DNA from: Aldehydirespirator sp965204415
Lineage (GTDB): Bacteria; Actinomycetota; Acidimicrobiia; Acidimicrobiales; Aldehydirespiratoraceae
Direction of reading: 5' to 3'
Assembly (NCBI GenBank): GCA_965204415.1
Contig: CBDBEL010000002.1
Coordinates: 372,001 to 436,000, forward strand
DNA: 64,000 nt
The translations under genes and the position numbers were made by a program. Shown here one piece after another: positions 24,201 through 32,461 of the stretch (position 1 is its first letter; each line of letters starts with the position of its first letter). The notes under the pieces are model-generated. The model was given only the letters and a program-made list of their open reading frames with translations, ran no database searches and was not told the origin of the DNA.

Positions 24201-25307
24201 ACACACTGCCTGCGGTACTCCAGCGTCTACTGCGCGCTCCCGACGTCGCGGGCATTGGGGGGCAGGTACTGCGACTACGACGTCTACGGCCGCTGCAACG
24301 TGTGGGAGTCCCTCGACGACACCAGGACGAGACGCCTGGGCTATATCCGCACCCACAGCGGCTCCTGCGAGGCCGGCGTCGCGTTCACCCGGTGGTCCCA
24401 CCCCGCTTCGGGCATCGACCGGTACATCCCCGTAGACGGCCAGGCCGACTGCACCGGCGCGCTGCCGGCCTTCGCCTGCGAGACCGACCTCGCCCCGAAC
24501 GAGTTGTGCTACTCGCTGGCGCGCGCCGTCGACACCGGAGCCGCCGTCGTTGTGCCCTATGCGGCGTGCGACGAGCGATACCTGCACTTCCTCGACGAGC
24601 CGGAGGCAGCTGGAGCCGCCGGCCGCTCCCTGGACGACTACTGCGCGCCAGGAACGGTGACGCTGCTGCTAGGCGACTGCACCTGGGACCCGACCGACGC
24701 CGACCGGGCCGCGCTGGCCGCCAAGGTCGGCTGGCACAGCTTCCTCGAGGCCCTGCCCCAGGGCCCGCCCGGCGAGCCGTGGCCCCCGCATCCGGAAGTG
24801 CCTGGCGGCGACCGCCATATCGTGGTCGCCCACTCGCCGGTCTGGCCCCGCATCGCCTCTGGTGACGCACTCGATGTGGACAACGGCGCCGGATGCGTGT
24901 GGTCCGGTCAGTGGCTCCAGGCCACGATGGCGCAGATGCTGCCGTGGGTGCCGGCGCACCGGGCCGCGGTCGAGGCCCACGGCGGGCTCACCCAGTGGCT
25001 CGGCATGTGGGACCGCCTCGGCGCCGACCAACAGGCCGAGGCCCGGGCACTGCACACCGACGGCGACCTCACCAGCGTCGCCTGTCCCGTCGCGGCCGCC
25101 GCCGACGGCACCCAGCCCGCCGACCAGAACCTGTCCTACCGGCAGTGCCGCTGGGAGCTGGCCCGGCCCGGGGTGTGGCACTGGACCCTCGACGCCGCAT
25201 TCACCCACGGCACACGGACCGTCACCGAGACCCTCGCCGAGGACATCACCTGGTTCCGGAGCTTCGACGCCTACACGAAGCAGCAGACCTTCACCGGCGC
25301 CGGTTAG
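21237..25307 (+). CDS. 1356-residue secreted multidomain protein with Calx-beta domain
   Basis: The GTG start overlaps the upstream stop. A signal peptide spans residues 1-30 (RRVRWPLAVALVGVCCSLVL). A Calx-beta domain lies at about 210-315 (ATVVEGQRATLTVETESG through ATVTITDND). A cadherin-like beta-sandwich follows at about 338-435 (LASLRVTGGSELLAGFTPAT). A cadherin/Big_9-like segment near 740-860 contains WAAGTDTFAYRTYGGDATVT. The rest is Cys- and Trp-rich and not recognised. No LPXTG or C-terminal anchor is seen. The likely role is an extracellular adhesin or matrix protein working with the Glu-Pro lipoprotein; this is inference. Confidence 0.8.
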   Translation: MTQRLRRVRWPLAVALVGVCCSLVLPSDTAHSEHTEPPGEGYEWVATSDGYTERRLPLKGIHYDWWRCADSSGCDDGLVSRPHGTTRSMECEIPGGAGRVGLGHCGALLGGTEDMCPPGEFGDCYGEHAQDGGWSQVLGPHNPRPGQYDPRLCVAADNQDDVGALSPPTPGHYDCWPVPGTWIYEPLCVGEVLPERGGDHCGYWQATTPTVNISGATVVEGQRATLTVETESGFNGGSGSVSFEAVAGSASAGADFRAVSGTLSFDDDGLSRQVIVETIDDATAEGPESFRVRLFGGSGVVIGTGTATVTITDNDSDTCPAGRTGSPPNCVPVPSGCAAADTRLASLRVTGGSELLAGFTPATTSYSVTVDGLSVRVTATAASSSAFVRIGRSTAGTGSAARTVYLSQGSTVDVDVVVSSGGESCTYTLSVSRPSAPVTDCPAGSGQQLVDGRCVEACPGADLLPQFDSEGQVTGCLLVGDCPYDEHNQRRPRPGQTVIYQAKWLDGTAKSAAVAENETASVTRRALKCSNVWRTPPSVTSNVCLWDEVNLRSTGHCLSFVLGVEAVVPAVEADPAFRYWSFESRDCGHNRAAPRAATWTPEHAKCRSGDGRWRRSGPTVFGSSTPPTADTGQWTVALGDLSAPGGRLTSPYVDVPLEVTVTDWGDASHLVITATVIGLTPKWYFNSVTDYGFDVVWSGGARTTVSVPRRSGPAPSDDVVEVSIAELDDLPVTGGWLFGRYRTNNQQRVEILRSQLLANDACPIGTDCADPNQWPMQIVGDSARRCDHAGPASASMLKTSQGVVGCDELDEILDPSDPDDPPSVLYWPHLWAAGTDTFAYRTYGGDATVTVRFTDTRPAPLPAVVHANGGQRLRTARFDRTYSEYLCRRYRPGWRGYPTCAERGWLYTFTRDDASIADVLYHSDVVALPEPADADGDYAGMRLRPATPSGDVEGRYGLRADMLSSRPPGTDFFTENYDAAVGDGSTLGTHCLRYSSVYCALPTSRALGGRYCDYDVYGRCNVWESLDDTRTRRLGYIRTHSGSCEAGVAFTRWSHPASGIDRYIPVDGQADCTGALPAFACETDLAPNELCYSLARAVDTGAAVVVPYAACDERYLHFLDEPEAAGAAGRSLDDYCAPGTVTLLLGDCTWDPTDADRAALAAKVGWHSFLEALPQGPPGEPWPPHPEVPGGDRHIVVAHSPVWPRIASGDALDVDNGAGCVWSGQWLQATMAQMLPWVPAHRAAVEAHGGLTQWLGMWDRLGADQQAEARALHTDGDLTSVACPVAAAADGTQPADQNLSYRQCRWELARPGVWHWTLDAAFTHGTRTVTETLAEDITWFRSFDAYTKQQTFTGAG

Positions 25308-25310
25308 ACC

Positions 25311-25340
25311 CAGCAGCCCGACCCCACGGCCGGGCTGCTG
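25311..25340 (+). terminator. 10-bp-stem hairpin terminator
   Basis: CAGCAGCCCG and its exact complement CGGGCTGCTG flank a 10-base loop, starting 4 bases after the stop of the 1356-residue protein gene. There is no T-run, as often seen in GC-rich actinobacterial terminators. Confidence 0.65.
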
Positions 25341-25438
25341 CGGACCCGGAAAGGCCGGGTCGGTCGAATTCCCAGCGTGTTGCTTGCTGCTGCCAGTTCA
25401 CGACGATGGGCCGGTGCGTGCTCGGGTAGCGTCCAGGC

Positions 25439-25927
25439 ATGGCCGAGTTGCATCCGTTGTGCGAGCCGCTCGCGCCCCTGCTGGGGACCTGGCGCGGCGC
25501 CGGTGAGGGCAGCTATCCCACCATCGACGACTTCGCCTACACCGAGGAGCTCGTCTTCGGCCACGTCGGCAAGCCCTTCCTGTCGATGGTCCAGCGCAGC
25601 CGGGACCGCTCGACGGGCGCGCCGCTGCACGCCGAGGCCGGATATCTGAGGGCACAGCCCGACGGCGTCGTGGAACTGACCGTGGCCCAGCCGTCGGGGA
25701 TCGTGGAGGTGGACGTCGGCACGGTGACCCCGACCCCCGACGGCCTGGTCGTCGAGCTGGAATCCGACCAGGTCGGCCTCACGCCGACGGCCAAGTCCGT
25801 CACCGCGGTGAGGCGCCGGCTAAGCCTGGCCGGCTCGACGCTGGTTTCGGAACTGTGGATGGCCGCCGTCGGCGAAGCGGACCTGATCCACCACCTACGA
25901 GCAGAACTATCCAGGGTGGCGGCGTAG
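25439..25927 (+). CDS. Nitrobindin-family (DUF1794/THAP4-like) heme-binding protein
   Basis: This 162-residue protein has the nitrobindin signature GTWRGAGEGSYPT at residues 16-28 and ends with HHLRAELSRV, the region that carries the axial His in this beta-barrel family. Nitrobindins bind heme and isomerise peroxynitrite or scavenge nitric oxide. It stands 9 bases before fdhD, close enough for cotranscription. Confidence 0.8.
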   Translation: MAELHPLCEPLAPLLGTWRGAGEGSYPTIDDFAYTEELVFGHVGKPFLSMVQRSRDRSTGAPLHAEAGYLRAQPDGVVELTVAQPSGIVEVDVGTVTPTPDGLVVELESDQVGLTPTAKSVTAVRRRLSLAGSTLVSELWMAAVGEADLIHHLRAELSRVAA

Positions 25928-25936
25928 CCTCTAGCC

Positions 25937-26734
25937 ATGGCCACCAAGTCGAGGAGCCAGCAACGGCTGGTGCGGCCCTGGACCGGCGACGATGCGACCG
26001 GCAACCGGCGAGCGGACCGCCTCGCCTCCGAGGAGCCGATGGCCGTCGAACTCGACGACGTGCGGGTGGCCACCACCATGCGCACCCCGGGCAACGACTT
26101 CGAGCTGGCCGTCGGCTTCTGCTACGCCGAGGGGCTGCTCGACGGTCACGGGGTCATCCAGGTCAAGTACTGCGCCAAGGGCTCCGCGGCGGCCACCGAC
26201 TTCAACGTGGTGTCGGTGTCCACCGGCGGCAAGGCGCCGCCTCCCCGGCCCCGGCTGACCACCACCACCTCGTCGTGCGGCTTCTGCGGCACGAGCGAGA
26301 TCGACGAACTCGTCACCAAGCTCGCCCCGGTCGGCGGCGACCCTCTGCAGTGGGAGGCGCTGGCCGCCGCGCCCGAGAAGCTCCGGCCCGGACAGGAGCT
26401 GTTCGACGCCACCGGCGCAGTCCACGCCGCCGGTGTGGTGGCGCCCGACGGTTCCGTGGCCACCGTGCGAGAGGACGTGGGCCGACACAACGCGGTCGAC
26501 AAGCTCATCGGCCGGCTCTTCCTCGACGGCGAGCTCCCCGCCACCGGATTGGGCCTGGTCGTCAGCGGCCGGGCCAGCTTCGAGCTGGTCCACAAGGCCT
26601 GGGCCGGCGGTTTCCGGGCTCTTGTGGCGGTGAGCGCACCCACCGCGCTGGCAGCCGCCACCGCCGAGGCCGCCAGGATGCAGCTCGCCGGCTTCGCCCG
26701 CAACAGCACCATGACCGTCTACGTCGACTGCTGA
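25937..26734 (+). CDS. fdhD: Formate dehydrogenase accessory sulfurtransferase FdhD
   Basis: The 265-residue protein includes TPGNDFELAVGFCYAEGLL, a TSSCGFCG motif near residue 112 (the Cys pair that carries persulfide) and VREDVGRHNAVDKLIGRL. FdhD passes sulfur from IscS to the molybdenum cofactor of formate dehydrogenase. No formate dehydrogenase gene is in the window. Confidence 0.95.
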   Translation: MATKSRSQQRLVRPWTGDDATGNRRADRLASEEPMAVELDDVRVATTMRTPGNDFELAVGFCYAEGLLDGHGVIQVKYCAKGSAAATDFNVVSVSTGGKAPPPRPRLTTTTSSCGFCGTSEIDELVTKLAPVGGDPLQWEALAAAPEKLRPGQELFDATGAVHAAGVVAPDGSVATVREDVGRHNAVDKLIGRLFLDGELPATGLGLVVSGRASFELVHKAWAGGFRALVAVSAPTALAAATAEAARMQLAGFARNSTMTVYVDC

Positions 26735-26771
26735 GGCCGGAGGACTCGGCCGGGCTTCGTACACTGCCGTC

Positions 26772-27449
26772 ATGCACGAACCGGTGGGAGTGGGCGACGG
26801 GCTGGCGGTCGTGCACCTGTTCTGCGCCCGTACGCCCGGCACTGACGACGCCGCCGTGCTGAGCGCGGTGAAGCACGCCACCGAGGCCGGGGGCCAGGTG
26901 GTGACGGTGGCGGTGCTGGGCCACAAGGCGCAGCTGTGCTTCATGGGCCTGCACGACGACGCCTGGGCGCTGCGCGACCTGCAGACCGGGCTGGCGCGGG
27001 CCGGGCTTGACGTGGTGGACAGCTACGTGTCGATCACCGAGCTCTCCGAGTACGCCCTGGGCCTCCCCGCGGAGATGGCCGAGATGCGCCTGCGCCCGCA
27101 GCTGCCGCCGCCCGGAAAGCCGGCTTGGTGCTTCTACCCCATGACCAAGCGGCGCAACGTCGGCCAGAACTGGTACGAGCTGCCCTTCGACGAGCGCAAG
27201 GAGCTCATGTACGAGCACGGGGCCTCGGGCCGCAAGTTCGCCGGCCGCATCGTGCAGCTCGTCACCGCGTCCACCGGGCTCGACGACTGGGAGTGGGGCG
27301 TGACCCTCTTCGGCGAGGATCTCCGCGCCCTCAAGGAGACCGTGTACACGATGCGCTACGACCGGGCGTCGGCGGCCTACGCCGAGTTCGGCCCCTTCGT
27401 GACCGGCCTGGTGGGACCAGTCGACGAGATCCTTGGGCGGACGCGCTAA
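26772..27449 (+). CDS. hemQ: Coproheme decarboxylase HemQ (ChdC)
   Basis: The 225-residue chlorite-dismutase-fold protein has FYPMTKRRNVGQNWYELPFD near residue 120, with the catalytic Tyr, and LMYEHGASGRKFAG near 144, where the His is the proximal heme ligand. It converts coproheme to heme b in the coproporphyrin-dependent pathway of Gram-positive bacteria, which supports an actinobacterial host. Confidence 0.92.
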   Translation: MHEPVGVGDGLAVVHLFCARTPGTDDAAVLSAVKHATEAGGQVVTVAVLGHKAQLCFMGLHDDAWALRDLQTGLARAGLDVVDSYVSITELSEYALGLPAEMAEMRLRPQLPPPGKPAWCFYPMTKRRNVGQNWYELPFDERKELMYEHGASGRKFAGRIVQLVTASTGLDDWEWGVTLFGEDLRALKETVYTMRYDRASAAYAEFGPFVTGLVGPVDEILGRTR

Positions 27450-27486
27450 AGGCCGAGCGGATGGCCGCAACCCGTAGGCCCCGCCC

Positions 27487-28236
27487 GTGACCGGGGAGCC
27501 GGGCAGCTTCGGCGAGGTCTGGGAGCGCGCCGGCGGCGTCGAGGGCTGGCTGACGCGGGAGCAGGGCCGGAGGCTCTTCGATGCGGCCCGGAGGCTGGGC
27601 CCGGGCGCCACCATCGTTGAGATCGGCAGCTTCAGGGGCCGCTCCACCATCGTGCTGGCCCAGGCCGCGCCCAATGACGCCGAGGTCGTGGCCATTGACC
27701 CGCATGCCGGCGGCGACCGCGGCCCCCAGGAGATCGCGCCCGACGCGACCCGCGGCGACGCCGACCATGCCGCGTTCACCGGCAACCTCGCGACCGCGGG
27801 AGTGGAGAGCCGGGTCAGGCACGTTCGCAAGCTGTCGGCCGACGCCCTGGACGACGTGTCGGGCGAGGTGGACTTGCTGTTCGTGGACGGCGCCCACCGC
27901 TTCGGCCCGGCCCGGGCCGACATCGTCGAGTGGGGTGACCGGGTGGCCGGCGGCGGCACCATGCTGGTGCACGACGCCTTCAGCTCGGTGGGGGTGACCC
28001 TGGCCCTGCTGTCGAGCACCGCCGTGAGCGCCCGGTGGAGCTACGCCGGCCGCGTCGGGTCGCTGGCCGAGTTCCGCCGCGCCGACCTGTCGCTACGGGA
28101 CCGCCTGATCGATGCCGTCCGGCAGGCCGTCCAGTTGCCGTGGTTCGCCCGCAACCTCGCCATCAAGTGCCTGATAGTGGTCAAGCTCGGGCGTCTCACC
28201 CGCCTGCTCGGCCACCGGGGCGGCTGGCCCTACTGA
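27487..28236 (+). CDS. Class I SAM-dependent methyltransferase (Methyltransf_24)
   Basis: The 249-residue protein carries SAM motif I (ATIVEIGSFRGRSTIVLAQA, near residue 40), an acidic motif II (VVAIDPHAGG) and DLLFVDGAHRFGPARADI near residue 125. The substrate is unknown; relatives modify sugars or cell-surface glycans. The C-terminal 50 residues are basic and partly hydrophobic. A similar methyltransferase is at 35381-36013. Confidence 0.8.
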   Translation: MTGEPGSFGEVWERAGGVEGWLTREQGRRLFDAARRLGPGATIVEIGSFRGRSTIVLAQAAPNDAEVVAIDPHAGGDRGPQEIAPDATRGDADHAAFTGNLATAGVESRVRHVRKLSADALDDVSGEVDLLFVDGAHRFGPARADIVEWGDRVAGGGTMLVHDAFSSVGVTLALLSSTAVSARWSYAGRVGSLAEFRRADLSLRDRLIDAVRQAVQLPWFARNLAIKCLIVVKLGRLTRLLGHRGGWPY

Positions 28237-28296
28237 CAGGAGACCGGCGGACCGGCGGGGCTGACCCGGTTGCGCCTACTCGCGCACGTTCTTAGG

Positions 28297-29046
28297 GTGC
28301 CAAGGGTGGGCGAGAACACGAACGCTCCCGAAGCGCCGGTCGAGGCGTCCGGCGCAGCCCGCGAACCGGCCGGCGAGGCCGACATCCTCCGCTGGGCTGA
28401 GAGCCTGGCCGGGATAGCCCAGACCGGGCTCGGGTTCACCGAGAGCCGCTACGAGCAGGAGCGCTTCGAGGAGGTGCTGGCCGTGGCCGCCGACATCCGG
28501 GCCCACAGCGCGGTCGGGATCGACACCGGCAAGCAGGTGCAGGACTGGCTCGACGGCGTCGGCTCCGGCATAGCCGGGTACGTCACGCCGAAGATCACCG
28601 TCGGTGCCATCGTCGGCGACGACGACGGCCGCATCCTGCTGGTCCAGCGGGCCGACTCCGGCTGGTGGCTGTACCCCACCGGCTGGTCCGACGTCGGCTA
28701 CTCGCCGTCGGAGGTCGCCGTCAAGGAGGTCCGCGAGGAGACCGGGATCGACTGCGAGGTCATCCGTCCCATCGCCATCCTCGACGGCATGCGTCTCGGC
28801 TTCCACCGGGTGCCGCTGGTGTCCATCGTGTTCCACTGCCGCAGCCTCGGCGGGGAACTCGAAGCCCACCCGCTGGAGTGCTCCGACGTCGGATTCTTCG
28901 CCGAGGGCGAGCTGCCCGAGCGCACCGCCCGCCCCGAGCTGTGGGCCCCGCACGCCTTCAGCGCCATCCGCGGCGAGCCCGTGGAGGTCCTCTTCGATCA
29001 TCCCCGCACGCCGCCCTGGCGAGGCGAGGACGGCGTCGGGAGCTAG
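28297..29046 (+). CDS. Nudix hydrolase with Nudix_N domain
   Basis: An N-terminal helical domain (ILRWAESLAGIAQTGLGFTE) of Nudix_N type precedes a Nudix domain. The box reads GWSDVGYSPSEVAVKEVREE then TGI. The usual Glu after Gly-x5 is Tyr and the Arg is Lys, as in other Nudix_N members with DVGYSPSE. The REE part of the box is intact. It probably hydrolyses ADP-ribose or a nucleoside diphosphate sugar. The start is uncertain: GTG 28297 or 28306, or TTG 28270. Confidence 0.8.
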   Translation: MPRVGENTNAPEAPVEASGAAREPAGEADILRWAESLAGIAQTGLGFTESRYEQERFEEVLAVAADIRAHSAVGIDTGKQVQDWLDGVGSGIAGYVTPKITVGAIVGDDDGRILLVQRADSGWWLYPTGWSDVGYSPSEVAVKEVREETGIDCEVIRPIAILDGMRLGFHRVPLVSIVFHCRSLGGELEAHPLECSDVGFFAEGELPERTARPELWAPHAFSAIRGEPVEVLFDHPRTPPWRGEDGVGS

Positions 29047-29936
29047 CCGCTGTCGCGCAGGAACTGCTCGACCTCGGCCACCAGCCGGTCGGGGTCGTCG
29101 CGTAGGGGAGCCTTCGGGCGGGACTCCTCCCGGCTGGCGTCCCAGGCCTTCTCGAGGCGGCCGACATACTCGGCGGTCTCGTCGTCCTCGGCCACGATCC
29201 GGGTGACCTCCCGCTCATAGGCCTCGGCCCGCTGCTCGAGGTCGGAGATGGGAACCGGGGCCCTCATCACCGTGCAGACCCGCTTCACCAGCGCGAGCGC
29301 GGCCTTGGGGGACGGAGCGGCCGGCATGTACGACGGCACCGCCGACCAGAACGAGGCGGTGGGGTAGCCGGCGGTCATGAAGGCTGATGACAGCACCCCG
29401 ACGATGCCGGTGGGCCCCTCGTAGCTGGACGGGGTCAGGTCGAGCTCGGTCCGCAGCTCGGTGTCCTCGGCGGAGCCGTACACCTCCACGTCGCGGCTGT
29501 GGGGCACCTCGGCCAGCAGTGCGCCCAGGGTCACCACCCTCTTCACCCCGAGCGAAGCGGCCAGGGTGATCAGCTGCTCCGAGAAGGTGCGCCACCGCAG
29601 TTGCGGCTCGGTGCCGATCAGCACCACCGCGTCGACGCCGGGATCGGCCAGGCGGGCAACCCGCACCTCGTTGGCGGGCCAGCTGATCTGCCGGGCCTTG
29701 CTGCCGTCGAGGCGCACCATGGGACGGCTGGCCGTGAAGTCGAAGAACGGCTCGGGATCGATCTCGGCAACCGGCTCGCATCCCCAGCGGTCGGCCAGAT
29801 GGGAAGCCGCGGTGGTGGCCGCGTCGCCGGCGTCGTTCCAGCCCTCGAAGGCAGCGATCAGGGTGGGGCGGTCGAGCTCGGGCTTGGGCTCTGACCACCG
29901 GACATGGGACGGTTCAATCGACACGGGCGACACCAT
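29043..29936 (-). CDS. PAC2-family protein (proteasome-assembly-chaperone-like)
   Basis: This 297-residue protein opens with PTLIAAFEGWNDAGDAATTA and continues with the conserved VLIGTEPQLRWRTF and GPTGIVGVLSSAF segments of the PAC2 family. Actinobacterial PAC2 proteins are widespread and lack a firm biochemical role. A C-terminal helical tail (about 235-297) is acidic/basic mixed. It converges with the Nudix gene, overlapping its stop by 4 bases. Confidence 0.82.
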   Translation of the reverse strand: MVSPVSIEPSHVRWSEPKPELDRPTLIAAFEGWNDAGDAATTAASHLADRWGCEPVAEIDPEPFFDFTASRPMVRLDGSKARQISWPANEVRVARLADPGVDAVVLIGTEPQLRWRTFSEQLITLAASLGVKRVVTLGALLAEVPHSRDVEVYGSAEDTELRTELDLTPSSYEGPTGIVGVLSSAFMTAGYPTASFWSAVPSYMPAAPSPKAALALVKRVCTVMRAPVPISDLEQRAEAYEREVTRIVAEDDETAEYVGRLEKAWDASREESRPKAPLRDDPDRLVAEVEQFLRDSG

Positions 29937-29969
29937 ACCGCCGCATCACAGGCTCGGGTCCCCGCGCTC

Positions 29970-31928
29970 TCAAGCGAGCTCGGGGCGGTCGCGGAAGTGC
30001 TCCAGGGCCTCCGGGTTGGCCATCGCCGAGGTGTTGAGCACCGGCCGCCCGCAGATCACGTCCCGCACCGCCGTCTCGGTCATCTTGCCCGACCGGGTGC
30101 GGGGAATGTCGGGCACCGCGGCGATCACCGACGGCACGTGCCTCGGGGACAGCTCCGAGCGGACGCGGGCCCGGATGGTGTCGCGCAGCTCGTCGGTCAG
30201 CTCATGTCCGGGAGCCATCCGCACGAACAAAACGACGCGGGTGTCGGCCCCCCACGGCTGGCCGACCGCGATGCTCTCGGACACCTCATCGAGGGTGTCG
30301 ACGCGCCGGTAGATCTCCGCGGTGCCGATGCGCACGCCGCCGGGATTGAGGGTGGCGTCGGAGCGGCCCGAGATGACGAACCCCCCCGACGGGGTCCGCG
30401 ACGCGAAGTCGCCGTGATGCCACACGCCGGCGACGCGCTCGAAGTAGGCCGCCCGGTAGCGGGCGTCGCCGGGGTCGTCCCAGAACCGCAGCGGCGTCGA
30501 AGGGAACGGGCTGCGGCAAACCAGCTCGCCCTCGACCCCGGTGGGCAGGGACCGGCCCACCGAGTCCACCACGTCCATGTCCATACCCAGTCCAGGACGC
30601 TGGATCTCGCCGCGGCGCACAGGCGAGGTCGGATCGCCCGCGACGAGGCAGCCGCACAGGTCGGTGCCGCCCGAGATCGACGCCAGGTGCACATCGGCCT
30701 TCACGTTGGCGTACACCCAGTCGAACCCCTCGGCCACCAGCGTCGAGCCGGTCGAGGTGATGGTGCGAAGCGACGACAGGTCGTGGGTGGCCGCGGGTCG
30801 GATGCCGGCGTTGCTGCACGCGTCGATGAACTTGGCGGAGGTGCCGAACAGCGTGATCCGGGTCTCGTCGACCAGGTCGAAGAGCCGGTCGGCGCCGGGA
30901 TGGGCGGGGGAGCCGTCGTACAGCACCGCCGTCGCGCCGCAGGCCAGCGTCGAGACCAGCCAGTTCCACATCATCCAGCCGGTGGTGGTGAAATAGAACA
31001 CCCGGTCGCCGGCCCGAACGTCGCAGTGGAGCCGGTGCTCGCACAGGTGCTTGATCAGCAGGCCGCCGGTCCGGTGCACGATGCACTTGGGCGGGCCGGT
31101 GGTGCCCGAGGAGTACAGCACGTACCAGGGGTGGTCGAAGGGCAGCTCCCGGAACACGACCGGGGTGGGTCCCGCCCCGAACCCGGCGCCGTAGCCGTCG
31201 AGCCAGCCGGGCTCCACCAGCACCGTGCGGTTGAGCGAGCCCAGGTTGGCGGAGATGTCGCGCAGGCGCTCGGTGCAGTCATGGCGGCGGCCGCCGTAGG
31301 GGTAGTCGGCGCAGGCGAACAGCACAGTCGGGGATATCTGGCTGAAACGGTCCAGCACCCCGGTGGTGCCGAAGTCCGGCGACGTGGAACTGAACACCGC
31401 GCCGAGCCCGGCCGCGGCCAGCATGACGGCATAGGCCTCGGGGCGGTTGGGCATCCAGGCCGCCACCCGGTCCCCGGGCCCGACGCCTGCATCGATCAGC
31501 AGTTGCTGCACCCGGCCGGTCATGTCGTGCAGCTCGGACCGGGTGAGCTCGGCGGTCTCGCCGTCCTCGCCGCGGAAGATCACGGCGATGTCGTCGGACA
31601 CCGGTCCGAGCAGGTTCTCGGCCACGTTCAACCGGGCATCGGGCAGGAACCGGGTGCGCCGCAGCCGTTCGCCCCCGTCGGCGCACTCGTCCGCGCCGGG
31701 ACTCTCGACCAGACGTCGGCCCGGGTCGCCGTGGACGCCGCACCAGTCCCACACCGAGGCCCAGAACTCGCCGCTGCGGTCCACCGACCAGCGGTGCAGG
31801 CTCTCGAAGTCGGGTGCGTCGACGCCGCGGCTGTCGCGCAGCCAGGTCCTGAAGTGCTCGAGGTTGGAACCGGCCACCCGCTCCGGCGACGGCGTCCACA
31901 ACGACGGGGCGGCCTCGATGCCGGTCAC
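29970..31928 (-). CDS. Acetoacetyl-CoA synthetase
   Basis: This 652-residue ANL-superfamily ligase has the P-loop-like AMP motif YSSGTTGPPKCIVH near residue 270, WMMWNWLVSTLACGATAVLY and the C-terminal RSGKMTETAVRDVICG with the catalytic Lys. The pattern fits acetoacetate-CoA ligase (AcsA/AACS), which activates acetoacetate with ATP for lipid or polyhydroxyalkanoate metabolism. The GTG start overlaps the stop of the upstream GNAT gene. Confidence 0.92.
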   Translation of the reverse strand: MTGIEAAPSLWTPSPERVAGSNLEHFRTWLRDSRGVDAPDFESLHRWSVDRSGEFWASVWDWCGVHGDPGRRLVESPGADECADGGERLRRTRFLPDARLNVAENLLGPVSDDIAVIFRGEDGETAELTRSELHDMTGRVQQLLIDAGVGPGDRVAAWMPNRPEAYAVMLAAAGLGAVFSSTSPDFGTTGVLDRFSQISPTVLFACADYPYGGRRHDCTERLRDISANLGSLNRTVLVEPGWLDGYGAGFGAGPTPVVFRELPFDHPWYVLYSSGTTGPPKCIVHRTGGLLIKHLCEHRLHCDVRAGDRVFYFTTTGWMMWNWLVSTLACGATAVLYDGSPAHPGADRLFDLVDETRITLFGTSAKFIDACSNAGIRPAATHDLSSLRTITSTGSTLVAEGFDWVYANVKADVHLASISGGTDLCGCLVAGDPTSPVRRGEIQRPGLGMDMDVVDSVGRSLPTGVEGELVCRSPFPSTPLRFWDDPGDARYRAAYFERVAGVWHHGDFASRTPSGGFVISGRSDATLNPGGVRIGTAEIYRRVDTLDEVSESIAVGQPWGADTRVVLFVRMAPGHELTDELRDTIRARVRSELSPRHVPSVIAAVPDIPRTRSGKMTETAVRDVICGRPVLNTSAMANPEALEHFRDRPELA

Positions 31929-32392
31929 AGCGTGTAGCGGTACACGTTGGACTCCCGCTGCTCGAAGCCCATCCGGGCATACAGGCGGTTGGCGGCCTCC
32001 CGGGCGGGCCGCGACGTCAGGTCGGTGCTGCGGGCCCCCAGCTGCCGGGCCCGGTCGAGGGCGGCCGCACTCAGCATCTCGCCCACTCGCAGGCCCCGCA
32101 TCGCCTCATCCACCACCACGTCCTCGATGCGGGTGCGCACCCCGGTGGGGATGCGGAAGGCGACCAGCGTGAGCGCGCCGACGATGCGCCCGCGGTGCCT
32201 TGCCACGAACAGCGCCGTCGCGGGCGAGGCCACGATCTCGGCGAGCTCGGCCCGGCCGGGAGGCGGGTTCGACGACGACAGCTGCGGGATCAGCCGGTCC
32301 ATGGCCTCCACGAGGTCGTCGGACACGGCCAGGCACTCGCGGACCTCGATCTCGGCGGGCGCGGCCTCCGTCTCGCCTCCGGGCGCAGTCAC
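31925..32392 (-). CDS. GNAT-family N-acetyltransferase
   Basis: The 155-residue protein has the acetyl-CoA binding motif (VVDEAMRGLRVGEMLSAAAL, near residue 88) and the C-terminal ANRLYARMGFEQRESNVYRY typical of GNAT motif B. Substrate unknown. It is translationally coupled (GTGA) to the acetoacetyl-CoA synthetase gene. A link such as lysine acetylation of the synthetase is possible but speculative. Confidence 0.85.
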   Translation of the reverse strand: MTAPGGETEAAPAEIEVRECLAVSDDLVEAMDRLIPQLSSSNPPPGRAELAEIVASPATALFVARHRGRIVGALTLVAFRIPTGVRTRIEDVVVDEAMRGLRVGEMLSAAALDRARQLGARSTDLTSRPAREAANRLYARMGFEQRESNVYRYTL

Positions 32393-32461
32393 GACAGCGG
32401 AGGGTAGACGAAGCGCGCCGCCGCGGTGTTGCTCGCCGGTGCGCCGCGACCGGTCACGGCT

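Noticed and set aside
29904..31937. 677-codon plus-strand open frame opposite acetoacetyl-CoA synthetase
   Set aside because: Antisense shadow; the minus-strand synthetase has intact catalytic motifs.
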